The notes under the pieces were generated by a model. It had not been told where the DNA came from and did no database searches. It saw only the letters and a list, made by a program, of their open reading frames with translations. A program made the translations under genes and the position numbers. Positions 27,950-37,400 of a stretch of 64,000 nt of DNA are shown here, piece by piece. The stretch comes from a bacterium. GTDB lineage: Bacteria; Acidobacteriota; Polarisedimenticolia; Polarisedimenticolales; Polarisedimenticolaceae. Position 1 is the first letter of the stretch, and each line of letters opens with the position of its first letter. The stretch spans positions 62,001 through 126,000 of the forward strand of contig JAAELQ010000116.1 of the NCBI GenBank assembly GCA_024226515.1. Direction: 5' to 3'.

Positions 27950-28514
27950 AACCGCGCGGGTCGAGCAGCAACAGCAGTCGTCGTTCCGCGTCGTTCCACT
28001 CCCGTTCGACGTCCGCCGCGCTCATGCAGATCATCGTGGCGATGTCGTCGTACTCGAACCCGCCGAACAGTCGCAGCTCCGCGATGCGTTCGCGGCGCGG
28101 GTTCTCCTCGTGCAGCGCGTGCAGCGCGCGCTCGACCTCGGACACCTCGGGGGCGGGGTCGAGCCGCGGCTCGGTGTCGACGACCAGTCGCAACGGATGT
28201 TCGCCGTGGCGCCGCCCCAGGATGTCGCGCGCGTAATCCGTCAGCGCCGAGCGGACGATCTGTGCCACCAGGCCGGCGAAACGGCCGTTTCCGATTCGAG
28301 ATCCGGCCCGCCCGCGTTCATTCGCCTCGTGCAGCAGGTCGAACACCAGCGCAGAGGCGTGGACGGGTCGCGGTCGTGTCCCGGGCCCGGCGCAACGATC
28401 CAGCAGGCGCCAGGACCGATCGTAGACCAGCCGCATGAGGCGATCGCGCGCGAACGCGTCGCCCTCGCCCCAACGGCTCAGGAGTTGTCGCAACTCCTGC
28501 TTCCCGTCCGCCAC
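27942..28514 (-). CDS. ECF-type RNA polymerase sigma factor
   Basis: 190 residues from GTG 28514, preceded by AGGAGA; the track-length reading to 28661 adds a basic stretch with no ribosome-binding site. Region 2 spans about 10-100 (LLSRWGEGDAFARDRLMRLVYDRSW) and region 4 about 125-185 (ERIAELRLFGGFEYDDIATMI with an HTH). This is the ECF group abundant in Acidobacteriota and Planctomycetes (Sigma70_ECF), often found without a cognate anti-sigma factor. None is adjacent here. Its targets are unknown. Confidence 0.82.
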   Translation of the reverse strand: MADGKQELRQLLSRWGEGDAFARDRLMRLVYDRSWRLLDRCAGPGTRPRPVHASALVFDLLHEANERGRAGSRIGNGRFAGLVAQIVRSALTDYARDILGRRHGEHPLRLVVDTEPRLDPAPEVSEVERALHALHEENPRRERIAELRLFGGFEYDDIATMICMSAADVEREWNDAERRLLLLLDPRGFN

Positions 28515-28777
28515 GATGTTCTCCTGATGATCGATGCGAACGCTCGGTTGCAACCGGCGCGCCAGGAACGCTCTCGCCGCGACGATCCGGCATTTCGTAA
28601 GTGCAGCCGTCAATTTGCGCCCACGGCGCTTTCGCGTCACCCTCGATGACGGATCCCCCATCGGTGATCGGGCTTCCGATCGTGTAAGTCTGCTGCTCTC
28701 ACGCAGCGTCGATCCGCGATCGAGGGATTCGCGCTCGTCGCGTCGGCGTGGCGCGGGGTATGTTTGCCGGTGAGAAC

Positions 28778-30841
28778 ATGAGCAGCCGAAGGTCCATCGT
28801 CCGGATTCTGTGCGTGGCGCTCGCCGCGCTGCTGTGGGTTTCCGTGGCCGCCACCGACGAGCCGGCGGAGCCGCAAGCGGCCGAGGAGGCCGGGGTCGTC
28901 GACGCCGAGCGCGCGGAACCGATCGACCTCGGTCTGTACGAGGAGTCCGAGGTGCGGCGCCTGTTCGTCGACGTCGAGGCGCTGGACAAGAAGGGCCGGC
29001 CGATGCCCGGTCTGGTCAAGGACGATTTCAAGATCCGGCTGAACTACCTCTGGCGCAAGATCAAGACGGTCGACGATCTCTGCCCGTGCAGCGTCGACTC
29101 GGGGGCCGGCCTGTTCGCCAAGGAAGCCACGCTGGAAACGGATCCCGTGCGCGCGGCCGAGATCGAGACGCGCTACGTCATCTATCTCGACCTGAGTCAG
29201 CTCTCCGCGGGGGGACGGCACGAGGCGTTGAATCACGTGCGCGGCTGGATCGCTCGCGACCTGCGCGACGAGGTCGAGGTGATGATCGTCGTCTACGACG
29301 CGCATCGAGGGCTGGTCGAGCTGACGCCGTTCACCTCCGACCGCGAACAGATGACGGCGGCGCTCGACGAGGCAACGAGCTACGGCCTCGACGACGAGTT
29401 CACCGACGAGTACGCCGAGCGGCTCGGCCTGTGCGCCGAAGGGACGCTGTCCTGTTACTACATGGGTCGCAAGGAGCACTTCCGCTCGGACCGATCGCTG
29501 GGCACGCTGCTCGGCTTCCTCACACGGATGGAGCGGATCGGCGGCCGCAAGGTGATGTTCTTCTTCCACCAGAACCTCAGCATGTTCCCGGGTCGTATGT
29601 ACGCGGACCCGGGCCAGAACTTCGGCTCGCGAATGCTCGACGGGCGCCCGAGCGACGACGTGCCCGACCTGATCGAGATGCTCGCTGAGGTCGGCGCAGC
29701 GGCGACGATGTCGCGTACGGCCGTCTATCCGTTCGTCATGGGCGGAGGCTCGAAGTGGACGGTCAACATGGGCGCCAACCTGGCCGACTTCACCGGTGGC
29801 CGGTACAACCACTCGCGCGCCGACATCGTCGGGTTGATCGACGAGGCCGGGCGTGGCTGCAAGTGCATCTACCGTGTCGGCGTCGAGCCGCCGAGCGAAC
29901 GCAGCCGGGTCTATCGGTCCAAGGTGCGCATCCGTGGGCAGTCCCTGCGCACGCGGCCCCGCGTGCACTACCTGACGGACCGCGACCTGTGGGCACGCAA
30001 GACGGGCGCCGTGTTGACCAACCCGAACGACTCCTGGGACTTCGAGGTCGACGCCGCGTTGATCCCGCAACGACTCGAGAACGACCGTTGGAACCTCGAC
30101 GTGCAGGTCCTGCTCGACATCTCGCAGCTGGAGCCTCCGCTCGAGGGCGGTCCGCTCGAGTGGGAGGTCGGCGCGCTGGTCGCGTATCACCGGGACGGCG
30201 TCACCAAGCGCGTCTGGGAGATGCTCGGCGTCTCACGCGCGCCGGAAGACCCCGCGGGCCGGTCGCGACTGGTGCTGCACGAGCACGAGCTGGAGGATCT
30301 GCGTCCCGGGGAGTACGAGATCCGTGCGTTCGTCCGGGACCGTAACGGCGACAGGTTCGGCGGAGCCCAGGAACAGATCGAGCTGCCGGGGTCGAAGCGC
30401 GGCGGCATCGCCGGCCCGCTGGCGCTGGGAGAGCAGCAGGCGTTTCGCGTCTACACGCTGCCCGAGCGAGAGGAAGAGGACACGATCCCGGCGGTGGAGG
30501 TCGTCGACCCGACGGATCGCTGGGTGCCGATCGGCCTGGCCGGCGCGAAGCTCGCGGCGCCGGTGACGTTCCGCTCGTGGGTCTGTTCGCCGCGTAAGAG
30601 CGTCGGTGAGGGCTCGCTGCGGCGCAGCGTGACCGACGGCGAGCAGACGGTGCTGGAGCTCGGACGGACCGAGCGTCCGCCGCCGGGGGAGTGCACGACG
30701 TGGCGCGACGACGTCGAGCTGACGGAGCTCCCCGACGGCGGCTACGTCTACCGCGTCGACCGCGACGCCGAGGACGATCCGACCGCGAAGATGGAGTTCG
30801 AGATCCGGCAGCGCTCGGCGCATGTCGGTTCGCCGGACTGA
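28778..30841 (+). CDS. Secreted VWFA-related domain protein
   Basis: 687 residues from ATG 28778 with a signal peptide ending near VAA. The opening module (VDVEALDKKGRPMPGLVKDDFKI, about 65-90) followed by a VWA-like core (about 130-360) is the VWFA-related arrangement frequent in Acidobacteriota. The metal-site motif reads DLSQLS rather than DxSxS, so metal binding is doubtful. The C-terminal 300 residues are beta-rich with no recognised family. TATGTT lies 13 nt upstream of the start and there is no ribosome-binding site; an ATG at 28760 is an alternative start. It ends 1 bp from the convergent TPR lipoprotein gene. The 263 bases between the ECF gene and this start show no gene. Confidence 0.8.
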   Translation: MSSRRSIVRILCVALAALLWVSVAATDEPAEPQAAEEAGVVDAERAEPIDLGLYEESEVRRLFVDVEALDKKGRPMPGLVKDDFKIRLNYLWRKIKTVDDLCPCSVDSGAGLFAKEATLETDPVRAAEIETRYVIYLDLSQLSAGGRHEALNHVRGWIARDLRDEVEVMIVVYDAHRGLVELTPFTSDREQMTAALDEATSYGLDDEFTDEYAERLGLCAEGTLSCYYMGRKEHFRSDRSLGTLLGFLTRMERIGGRKVMFFFHQNLSMFPGRMYADPGQNFGSRMLDGRPSDDVPDLIEMLAEVGAAATMSRTAVYPFVMGGGSKWTVNMGANLADFTGGRYNHSRADIVGLIDEAGRGCKCIYRVGVEPPSERSRVYRSKVRIRGQSLRTRPRVHYLTDRDLWARKTGAVLTNPNDSWDFEVDAALIPQRLENDRWNLDVQVLLDISQLEPPLEGGPLEWEVGALVAYHRDGVTKRVWEMLGVSRAPEDPAGRSRLVLHEHELEDLRPGEYEIRAFVRDRNGDRFGGAQEQIELPGSKRGGIAGPLALGEQQAFRVYTLPEREEEDTIPAVEVVDPTDRWVPIGLAGAKLAAPVTFRSWVCSPRKSVGEGSLRRSVTDGEQTVLELGRTERPPPGECTTWRDDVELTELPDGGYVYRVDRDAEDDPTAKMEFEIRQRSAHVGSPD

Positions 30842-30842
30842 G

Positions 30843-31256
30843 TCAGCGCAAGGCGGCCGCGCGCTCGCGTGCCTGCCGCGCTTCTTCCTCGCGGCCCAGG
30901 CTCGCCAGTACCCGCGCCCGACCGTCGTGCGCCGCCGGGTCGGCAACGTCGAGGACCAGCGCGCGGTCGTAGCTGCGCAGCGCGCGCTCGTGGTGGCCCA
31001 GCAGCTCGAGCATCGCACCCTTCTCGCGGTGTGCGCCGGGATGCTCGCCCGCGGCCAGCGCGCGGTCGTAGGCCGCGATCGCCTCCTCGGGCCAACCGCG
31101 TCGCGCCAGCGCCTGCCCTTCCCGAAACGACGCGTCGGCCTTCTCGTACCCGGGGCCGCGCACGGGGAGCTCATGCGTGGAGGGGGTCTCGTTCCCGCTG
31201 CAGCCGACGACCGCGACGGCCAGCAGCGACAACAGAAGCGTGCGTCGAATGATCAT
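30843..31256 (-). CDS. TPR-repeat lipoprotein
   Basis: 137 residues. Signal peptide with lipobox VVGC, then about three TPR units (residues 38-130; for example EEAIAAYDRALAAGEHPGAH and ERALRSYDRALVLDVADPAAH). Probably a small periplasmic or outer-membrane-attached adaptor. TAACAT lies 10 nt upstream of the ATG and overlaps the -10 element of the divergent MOSC gene. Confidence 0.8.
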   Translation of the reverse strand: MIIRRTLLLSLLAVAVVGCSGNETPSTHELPVRGPGYEKADASFREGQALARRGWPEEAIAAYDRALAAGEHPGAHREKGAMLELLGHHERALRSYDRALVLDVADPAAHDGRARVLASLGREEEARQARERAAALR

Positions 31257-31266
31257 GGCCCCGCGG

Positions 31267-31276
31267 ATGTTAGATT
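31267..31276. promoter_or_regulatory. Overlapping divergent -10-like elements
   Basis: TAACAT on the minus strand (31272-31267) lies 10 nt before the TPR lipoprotein start and TAGATT on the plus strand (31271-31276) lies 7 nt before the MOSC start. They share two base pairs, so polymerase cannot occupy both at once, and both genes look leaderless. Confidence 0.4.
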
Positions 31277-31283
31277 AAATGTC

Positions 31284-31730
31284 ATGGATACGACGAATCA
31301 CCGCGTTCTGAAGCTGTGGATCCGCCCCATCGAGGGCGCAGCGCTCGAAGAGCGCGACTCGCTGGAAGTGGTCGAGGGCGAGGGGATCGTCGGCGATCAC
31401 ACGCAGGGACGCCTGCGCCACGTCACGCTGGTGTTCGAGGACGACTGGGCCGAGGCGACGCGCGATCTGGGCCACGACGTCGACCCCGTGGCGCGCCGAG
31501 CCAACGTGCTGCTGCGCGGCGGCAATGGCGGGCGGCTGGTCGGGACGACGATCGAGCTGGGCGGCGTCGAGTTGGAGATAAAGGGCACCGTCCCGCCGTG
31601 CCCGGTCATGGACACCGCCGCTCCGGGGCTACAGGAGGCGCTGAAGCCCGGGGCGCGGGCGGGAATCTGGGGCAGGGCGAAGACGACGGGAACGATCCGC
31701 GTCGGGGACGCGATCACACGTGATGCGTGA
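31284..31730 (+). CDS. MOSC-domain protein
   Basis: 148 residues, the size of single-domain MOSC proteins. The conserved Cys is at 106 (PPCPVMD), following the GDHTQGRLRHVTL and NVLLRG segments that form the beta-barrel. MOSC domains of the MoCo-sulfurase and YiiM class handle sulfur transfer or molybdopterin-linked reduction of N-hydroxylated compounds. No molybdenum-cofactor gene is nearby. The 3' end overlaps the convergent sigma factor by 17 bp. Confidence 0.85.
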   Translation: MDTTNHRVLKLWIRPIEGAALEERDSLEVVEGEGIVGDHTQGRLRHVTLVFEDDWAEATRDLGHDVDPVARRANVLLRGGNGGRLVGTTIELGGVELEIKGTVPPCPVMDTAAPGLQEALKPGARAGIWGRAKTTGTIRVGDAITRDA

Positions 31731-32490
31731 CTTCGAGGATCTCGTTCAGCGCGTCCTCTGAAATCCCCATGCGCTCGGCGACCTCGCCGGGCACGGGATC
31801 GCGTCCGAGCGACTTGGTCAGCTCTTTCGAGATGCGATGCACCTTCTTCAGTTTCTCGGTCAGGTGCACGGGGATGCGGATCGTGCGCGACTTGTCGGCG
31901 ATGGCGCGCGAGATGGCCTGCTTGATCCACCAGTAGGCGTACGTCGAGAACTTGTAGCCCTTCTCGTACTCGAACTTCTCGACCGCCTTCATCAGACCGA
32001 TGTTGCCTTCCTGGATCAGGTCCAGGTTGGGGATGCCCTTCTCGCTGTACTTCTTGACGATATGAGTGACGAGCCTGAGGTTCGCCAGGACGAGCGCGTC
32101 GCGCGCGTCGTCGATCAGGCGCTTCTGCTTGCGCGCTTCCTTCAGCAGCGGCTTCACCTTGGGATCGGTGCTTTCCTTGCCGTGCTGCATCAGAAGACGA
32201 AAGCAGTCCTCGAGATCGCTCAACGGCCAGGTCACCTTGTTCTTGAGGCAGGCCGTTCCCTGGGGAAGCGCCAGGTCGCGTAGCGATCTCGGGAACTTGA
32301 GCACGGCGTCTGCGAACGCCGTGCGTGCTTCCTTCAACTGCTTGGCGTGAAGGACCTCTCCGTCACGGTCCAGCAGCGGGGTGGCGCCCATCTCTTTGAG
32401 GTACAGAGGCAGAAGCGGGATATCGGAAGGGGAAGGACCGGTATCCGCGCGATCTTGCTCAACCAGAGTTGCCTTCGTGTCCTCGGTCAT
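31714..32490 (-). CDS. Sigma-70 factor (RpoD/RpoS-like) lacking region 4
   Basis: 258 residues from ATG 32490 with GAGGTGA upstream; longer same-frame starts lack a ribosome-binding site. Region 1.2-like sequence is at about 25-52, a non-conserved helical insert at 53-130, region 2 at 130-205 with intact core-binding and -10 recognition segments (NLDLIQEGNIGLMKAVEKFE, FSTYAYWWIKQAISRAIA), and region 3 at 206-256. The protein stops there with EVTHHV, so the region 4 helix-turn-helix that reads -35 elements is missing. The sequence beyond the stop, in all three frames, is antisense to the MOSC gene and has no region 4 sequence. It may serve extended -10 promoters or depend on a partner; a decayed gene is the alternative. 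Confidence 0.8.
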   Translation of the reverse strand: MTEDTKATLVEQDRADTGPSPSDIPLLPLYLKEMGATPLLDRDGEVLHAKQLKEARTAFADAVLKFPRSLRDLALPQGTACLKNKVTWPLSDLEDCFRLLMQHGKESTDPKVKPLLKEARKQKRLIDDARDALVLANLRLVTHIVKKYSEKGIPNLDLIQEGNIGLMKAVEKFEYEKGYKFSTYAYWWIKQAISRAIADKSRTIRIPVHLTEKLKKVHRISKELTKSLGRDPVPGEVAERMGISEDALNEILEVTHHV

Positions 32491-32668
32491 GGCGTCACCT
32501 CGTTTCGCCCCCATACCTAGCAAGGGCCGGGCCAGCCCGGAATTCCCCTGTTTTTCCCGTATTTCTGCCCGGTGGCACTGCGGCACCGCGCAGATTTGGC
32601 ACGGTGCGACGATGCGACGCCCGACAAGGCGCGCTGTGACGCGCCACGCCGCCGTGGCCGAATCGACG

Positions 32669-32674
32669 TACAAT
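32669..32674 (+). promoter_or_regulatory. TACAAT -10-like element of the TPR gene
   Basis: TACAAT lies about 27 nt before the ATG at 32702, giving a leader of about 20 nt that contains GGAGG. No convincing -35 hexamer is seen 17 bp upstream. Confidence 0.35.
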
Positions 32675-32701
32675 CCCGAGTGATTCACGGAGGACTCAAC
32701 G

Positions 32702-34480
32702 ATGCGTCGCACCCTGCCGCTCTGTTTCTTGATCGTTATTCTCGCTTTCCCCGCCCTCGCCGCCGAGACGACCGATCCCTGGAAGGAATCGCTCGACGCC
32801 GCGCGCGAGGCTCAGAGGCGCTACGACTGGGACGCCGTCCATGCGACCTACGAGTCGGCGCTGAAGCTGGCCCAGGACGACCCCGCGCGCTACGAGACCA
32901 CGCTGGAGGCCTGGGCCGCGTCGTACAAGGCACAGACCTGCAAGGTCGAGGCGTTGCGGCTGCAGCAACAGGCGGTCGAGAACCGTCTGGGCCGGCCGGA
33001 CGCCGTGTCGCGCAAGACCATCGTGTCGCTGTTCCGCCTCGGTGAGCTGTACCAGAAGCTGGGGCCCTACGAGCGCGCCGAGGAGACGTTCCGCCGGGCA
33101 CTCGAGATGCGTCGGGCGCTGGGCGACGACAAGGCCCATCCGTCCGAGGGCTCGATCCTGCGCGCGCTGAACTCGACGCTGAAGCTGCTGCGCCCGGACG
33201 ACGAAGAGCGTGAGCAGTTGCTGCAGGCCAATCTCGAGACAGACCCGACGGCGTTCAACCGGCGCCTGCTCGGCATCTACTACGCGTCCGAGAAGCGCTC
33301 CGAGGAAGCGCTGGAACAGTTCGATCTGGCCCTTGCGCAGTACGCCGAGGAGGGCGCGCCGAACCGCCGCTGGATGGCGACGATCGAGTCGCGCATGGCG
33401 CAGGAACAGCAAGAGCTGGGCAACCTCGACGAGGCCGAGCGTCGGCTGAAGAGCGCGCTGGAGCTGCGCGAGGGCGTGTACGGCAAACGACACCCGTACC
33501 TGGCGACGACGCTGCGCCGCCTGGGGCGGCTGTACGTCGAGTCCGCGCGCAACGCCGAGGCCGAGCCGCTGCTCGAGCGGGCGCTGGCGCTGGGCGAGGC
33601 GGCGTGGGGCAGCGTGCAGCACGATTGCGCCTGCGGCACGCGCGACCTGCTCGAGCAGGTCTACGAGGCGCTGGGTCGCGAGAAGGAACTGGCCGATCTG
33701 CGCGCGTCGGCGAGACCGGAAGACGATGCTCCGCAGCGCGACGCGTTGCCCGAGGAGATCGCCGAGCTCGACGCGCAGTCGGCCGAGCTGGCCTCGCGCG
33801 GCAACTTCCCGCAGGCGATGGAGCTCGCCACCGAGGCGCTCGAGCTGCGCGAACTGCGCTTCGGCCCCGGATCGCTCGAGACGGCCGCGGGCCTCTCGCG
33901 CGTGGCCCAGCTGCTGAAGCGGCAGACGCGCTACGCCGAGGCGGCCGAGGTATTCGACGCGCGGCTGGCGACGCTGGAGCAGGCCGGTGTCGAGCCGGAG
34001 GCGCTGGCCGACGCGCTGATGGACTTCAACCGCACGACGCGCATGATCGGCACCTACGCCGAGTCCGAGGAGCGCCTGCTGGCCGAGCTCGCGCTACGCC
34101 GGCAGCTCGGCCAGCGCATCCGCGAGATCCACGTGCTGGAGCGCCTGGGTTATTTCCACCGCACCGAGGAGCGCTACGCCGACGCGCGGCGCTACATGCA
34201 CGAGGCGATCGACGTCTGGCGCGAGCTGGCGGGCGAGAGCGGCCCCGAGATCGTCACGCTGCGCACCGCGCTGGCCAAGATGGACGTCGACGAGCAGCGC
34301 TTCGCCGAGGCGGAGGAACTGCTCGACGACGTGCTGCGTCGCGTGCGCTCCGATCGCGCGGTCGAGAACCACGAGCTGATCCGCATCCTGACGCCGCTGA
34401 AGGAGGTCTACTCGCGCAGCGGGCGCGCCGACGACGCGGCTCGAGTGCAACAGCAGCTGACGGAGCTGCGCGGCAAGTAA
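32702..34480 (+). CDS. Secreted tetratricopeptide-repeat protein
   Basis: 592 residues with a signal peptide (cleavage near ALA) and GGAGG upstream of the ATG. At least ten TPR/Kinesin-light-chain-like units fill the rest (for example YERAEETFRRALEMRRALGDD, NAEAEPLLERALALGEAAWGS, YADARRYMHEAIDVWRELAGE). It probably forms a periplasmic protein-binding superhelix. It ends 1 bp from the convergent giant protease gene and is divergent from the sigma factor gene across 211 bp. Confidence 0.85.
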   Translation: MRRTLPLCFLIVILAFPALAAETTDPWKESLDAAREAQRRYDWDAVHATYESALKLAQDDPARYETTLEAWAASYKAQTCKVEALRLQQQAVENRLGRPDAVSRKTIVSLFRLGELYQKLGPYERAEETFRRALEMRRALGDDKAHPSEGSILRALNSTLKLLRPDDEEREQLLQANLETDPTAFNRRLLGIYYASEKRSEEALEQFDLALAQYAEEGAPNRRWMATIESRMAQEQQELGNLDEAERRLKSALELREGVYGKRHPYLATTLRRLGRLYVESARNAEAEPLLERALALGEAAWGSVQHDCACGTRDLLEQVYEALGREKELADLRASARPEDDAPQRDALPEEIAELDAQSAELASRGNFPQAMELATEALELRELRFGPGSLETAAGLSRVAQLLKRQTRYAEAAEVFDARLATLEQAGVEPEALADALMDFNRTTRMIGTYAESEERLLAELALRRQLGQRIREIHVLERLGYFHRTEERYADARRYMHEAIDVWRELAGESGPEIVTLRTALAKMDVDEQRFAEAEELLDDVLRRVRSDRAVENHELIRILTPLKEVYSRSGRADDAARVQQQLTELRGK

Positions 34481-34481
34481 T

Positions 34482-37400
34482 CTACTCCGGGCACGGCTGG
34501 ACCGGCGGCCGGGGCTGACCCTTGCCGTCGGTTCCGGTGAACTCCTGTACCTCCGGGATCTCCGCAGTGATCAGGTAGAAGTAGGTCTGGCCGAGCGGGG
34601 GATCCTCGACGATGCCGGACTGCGTCCCGGTCAACCCCGAGCGGTAGCAGGACCCGTAGCTCTCGGGCAGCTCCGTCACCAGGCCGCGGTAGATGTTGTA
34701 GGCCACCGCGCCTTCCTCCGGCTCCCAGTCGAGTCGCTTCGCGTCGCCCGACGTTCCGGCGAAGGGCGATCCGCCCGAGGCTCCCGACCCGCTCACCCCG
34801 CCGACCTCGCCGTCGTCGAAGTCGCACGCGCTGCCCACACCGTCGCCGTCCAGGTCGCGCTGCAGCCTGTTCTTGTCGAACGGGCAGTTGTCGTCGCACT
34901 GCTCCCGCACGCGGTCGGGGCAGGGGTCCGACATCCCGTCGCCGTCGTCCTCGGGGACGTTGTCGTTGTCCTGGTCCTGCTCCTGCGAGTTGTCGTTGCC
35001 GTCGCCGTCGATGTCGTCGTCGCAGGCGTTGCCGTCCCCGTCCCCGTCGAAGTCGCCCTGGCCGGGGTTGGAGTCGTCGGGGCAGTTGTCGCAAACGTCG
35101 CCCACGCCGTCGTCGTCGAAGTCGCCCTGACCGGGGTTGGGGTCGTCGGGGCAGTTGTCTGCGTCTGCGCAGACTCCGTCCCCGTCGTCGTCGTCGAACG
35201 GGTCGAACGGACAGCTGTCCTGGGGGCAGGTGTTCAGCGGGAACCCGGGATCGCCGAGGCCGTCGCCGTCGCTGTCCGTGCAGTCGTCGCAAAAGTCGCC
35301 CAGCCCGTCGAGGTCGGTATCGGCCTGCGACGGATCGTTCACGACGTCGCACGTGTCGCACGCGTCGCCGACGCCGTCGAAGTCGCCGTCGGCCTGGCTC
35401 GCGTTCTGTGTGGTCGGGCAGTTGTCGTTGCAATCGGTCGTGGCGCCGCCCGTGCACGGCGCGCCGAAGGCAGCGTCCGGAATCCCGTCGTTGTCCGAGT
35501 CCGGGTCGCATGCGTCGCCGAGCGAGTCGAAGTCGGAGTCGACCTGATCCTCGTTGTCGATCAGGTCGCAGTTGTCGCAGGCGTCGCCGTGCCCGTCGGT
35601 GTCGGAGTTCGTCTGGCCCGCGTTCGAGTCGTCGGGGCAGTTGTCGCACAGGTCGCCGATCCCGTCGCCGTCCTGGTCGCGCTGCAACGGGTCCGAGCGA
35701 TCCGGGCACAGGTCGCAGAAGTTCTCGACGAGGTCGCGGTCGTTGTCCGGTAGCGTCGGCCAGCCTGCGGCGTCGCAGTCGTTGACGAGGCCGTCGCACA
35801 GCTCGGGGGCGCCCGGGAAGACGCTGGCGCGCGAGTCGTCGCACTCCGTGCACGTATCGAAGCCGTCTCCGTCGTCGTCGGTGCAACCGACGATCAGGTC
35901 GACCGTCGCGAAGTCGGCGCAGCCCGGGTCCGAGCTGCAGCGCACGTCGACGCGGTAGATGTCGTCGACCGTCGGCGCCTGGAGCAGGACCGGATCGTCG
36001 GCCCAGTCGCGCAGCAGGCCGCCCAGGTTGCTCGAGAAGCGGTGCTGCAGCACGCCGTTGTGGCAGCTTCCGAACGCAGACGCGGAGGCGTCGAGCTCGA
36101 CCGGGTGCCCCGGAGCGACGCTCGGTGCGGGATCGAGCTGGAGGTCGGCCGTGACCGCGTCACAGACTTGCCCGCAGGCCGCCAGGCCGGAGTTGTCCTT
36201 GCTGTCGACAGACAGCGTCGCGTGGCCGGTCAACACGTCGGTGATCAGCACGTTGTCGATCCACCAGCCGTCGTCCGCGGGGTCGGGGTTGGTGCCGAAG
36301 AGCTGCTCCCAGCTCTCCACCGTGCCGGCCTTGATGGCCGTGTTGAGAAAACGCAGGCGGATGCGTCGGCCTCGATACGGCCCGAGGTCGAAGCGGGACT
36401 CGACCCACGTTCCGGTACCGAGACTCCCCGGAAGCCCGGGACCCTCCGCGTTGCCCACGTTTGCTGCCGAGAACGGGGCGAAGGTCTCGCCCAGGTTGAC
36501 GAAGGAGAACGCCGGGTAGCAAGTGGACGACGGTCCGAGTCGTCGCGCGGGATCCTCGGGGGCGAAGAAGTCGTCCTCGGTGTTGCCGTCGTCGATCGGA
36601 TCGAACAGGCAGTTGGGGTAGTCGTCCGTGCCCTGCTGGTCGTAGAGATTCTTGTGCGGCTCGAGCTTGATCCAGTCGCCGACCGCCGATCCGTTTTCGT
36701 CAGCGAGCTGGATCTGGACCACACCGCGGTCGGCGGCCTCGCCCGGAGTCACGTTGGAGATCGTTCGTTCGTCCATGAAGCTGACCTGATGCATGAAGCT
36801 CAGCTGCGGTACCACCCCGTCCCAGCCGAGGTTGATCGGAAAAGCGGATCCCACCGCCTCGAGATTGGCCATCGGTGTCGTGTGCTCGTCGGCCGTCGGG
36901 CCGAAGATACCCATGTACAGCGACTGTATTCCCTCGAACGCCTTGCCGCCGTCAATGTCGGTCGTCCGGTGGAGCTGCCAGAAGTAGGCATCGGCCTGCG
37001 CCGGCGTTGCGCCGACGTAGCAATCGGAGATGATCCCGTATGAGTTCGAGCCGACCCAGTCCGGGTCGCTGTACTGGCAGCGATAGCCTTCGGAGTTGAC
37101 GAAGGGATCGCCGGAGTGGAACGCGAAGTCGAGATTCATCGTGGTGAACGAGCCCAGTCCGCTGGGGACGGCGAACCCCTCGAAGTAGTCCGTCGGACCG
37201 CTGCCGCCCGCGGCGTCGAGATCCAGATTGAGCGTGAAGCCCTGCGGCGTCGTGCCGGCGCCGAACTGGTCGCACTGCAGCATCACGTCGAACTCCGCAA
37301 CGAACGGGCCGAGGTCGTCGAACCCGGCGTTCGCCCGGTCCGCCGACTCCGCGACGTGGAACCGGAACGCCTCGGCGGTCAGCCGCTCCTCGTCCGGGTC

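Noticed and set aside
31397..31930. A minus-strand frame that might hold the missing sigma region 4.
   Set aside because: Its translation is Arg/Pro/Ser-rich and antisense to the MOSC gene, with no helix-turn-helix pattern.
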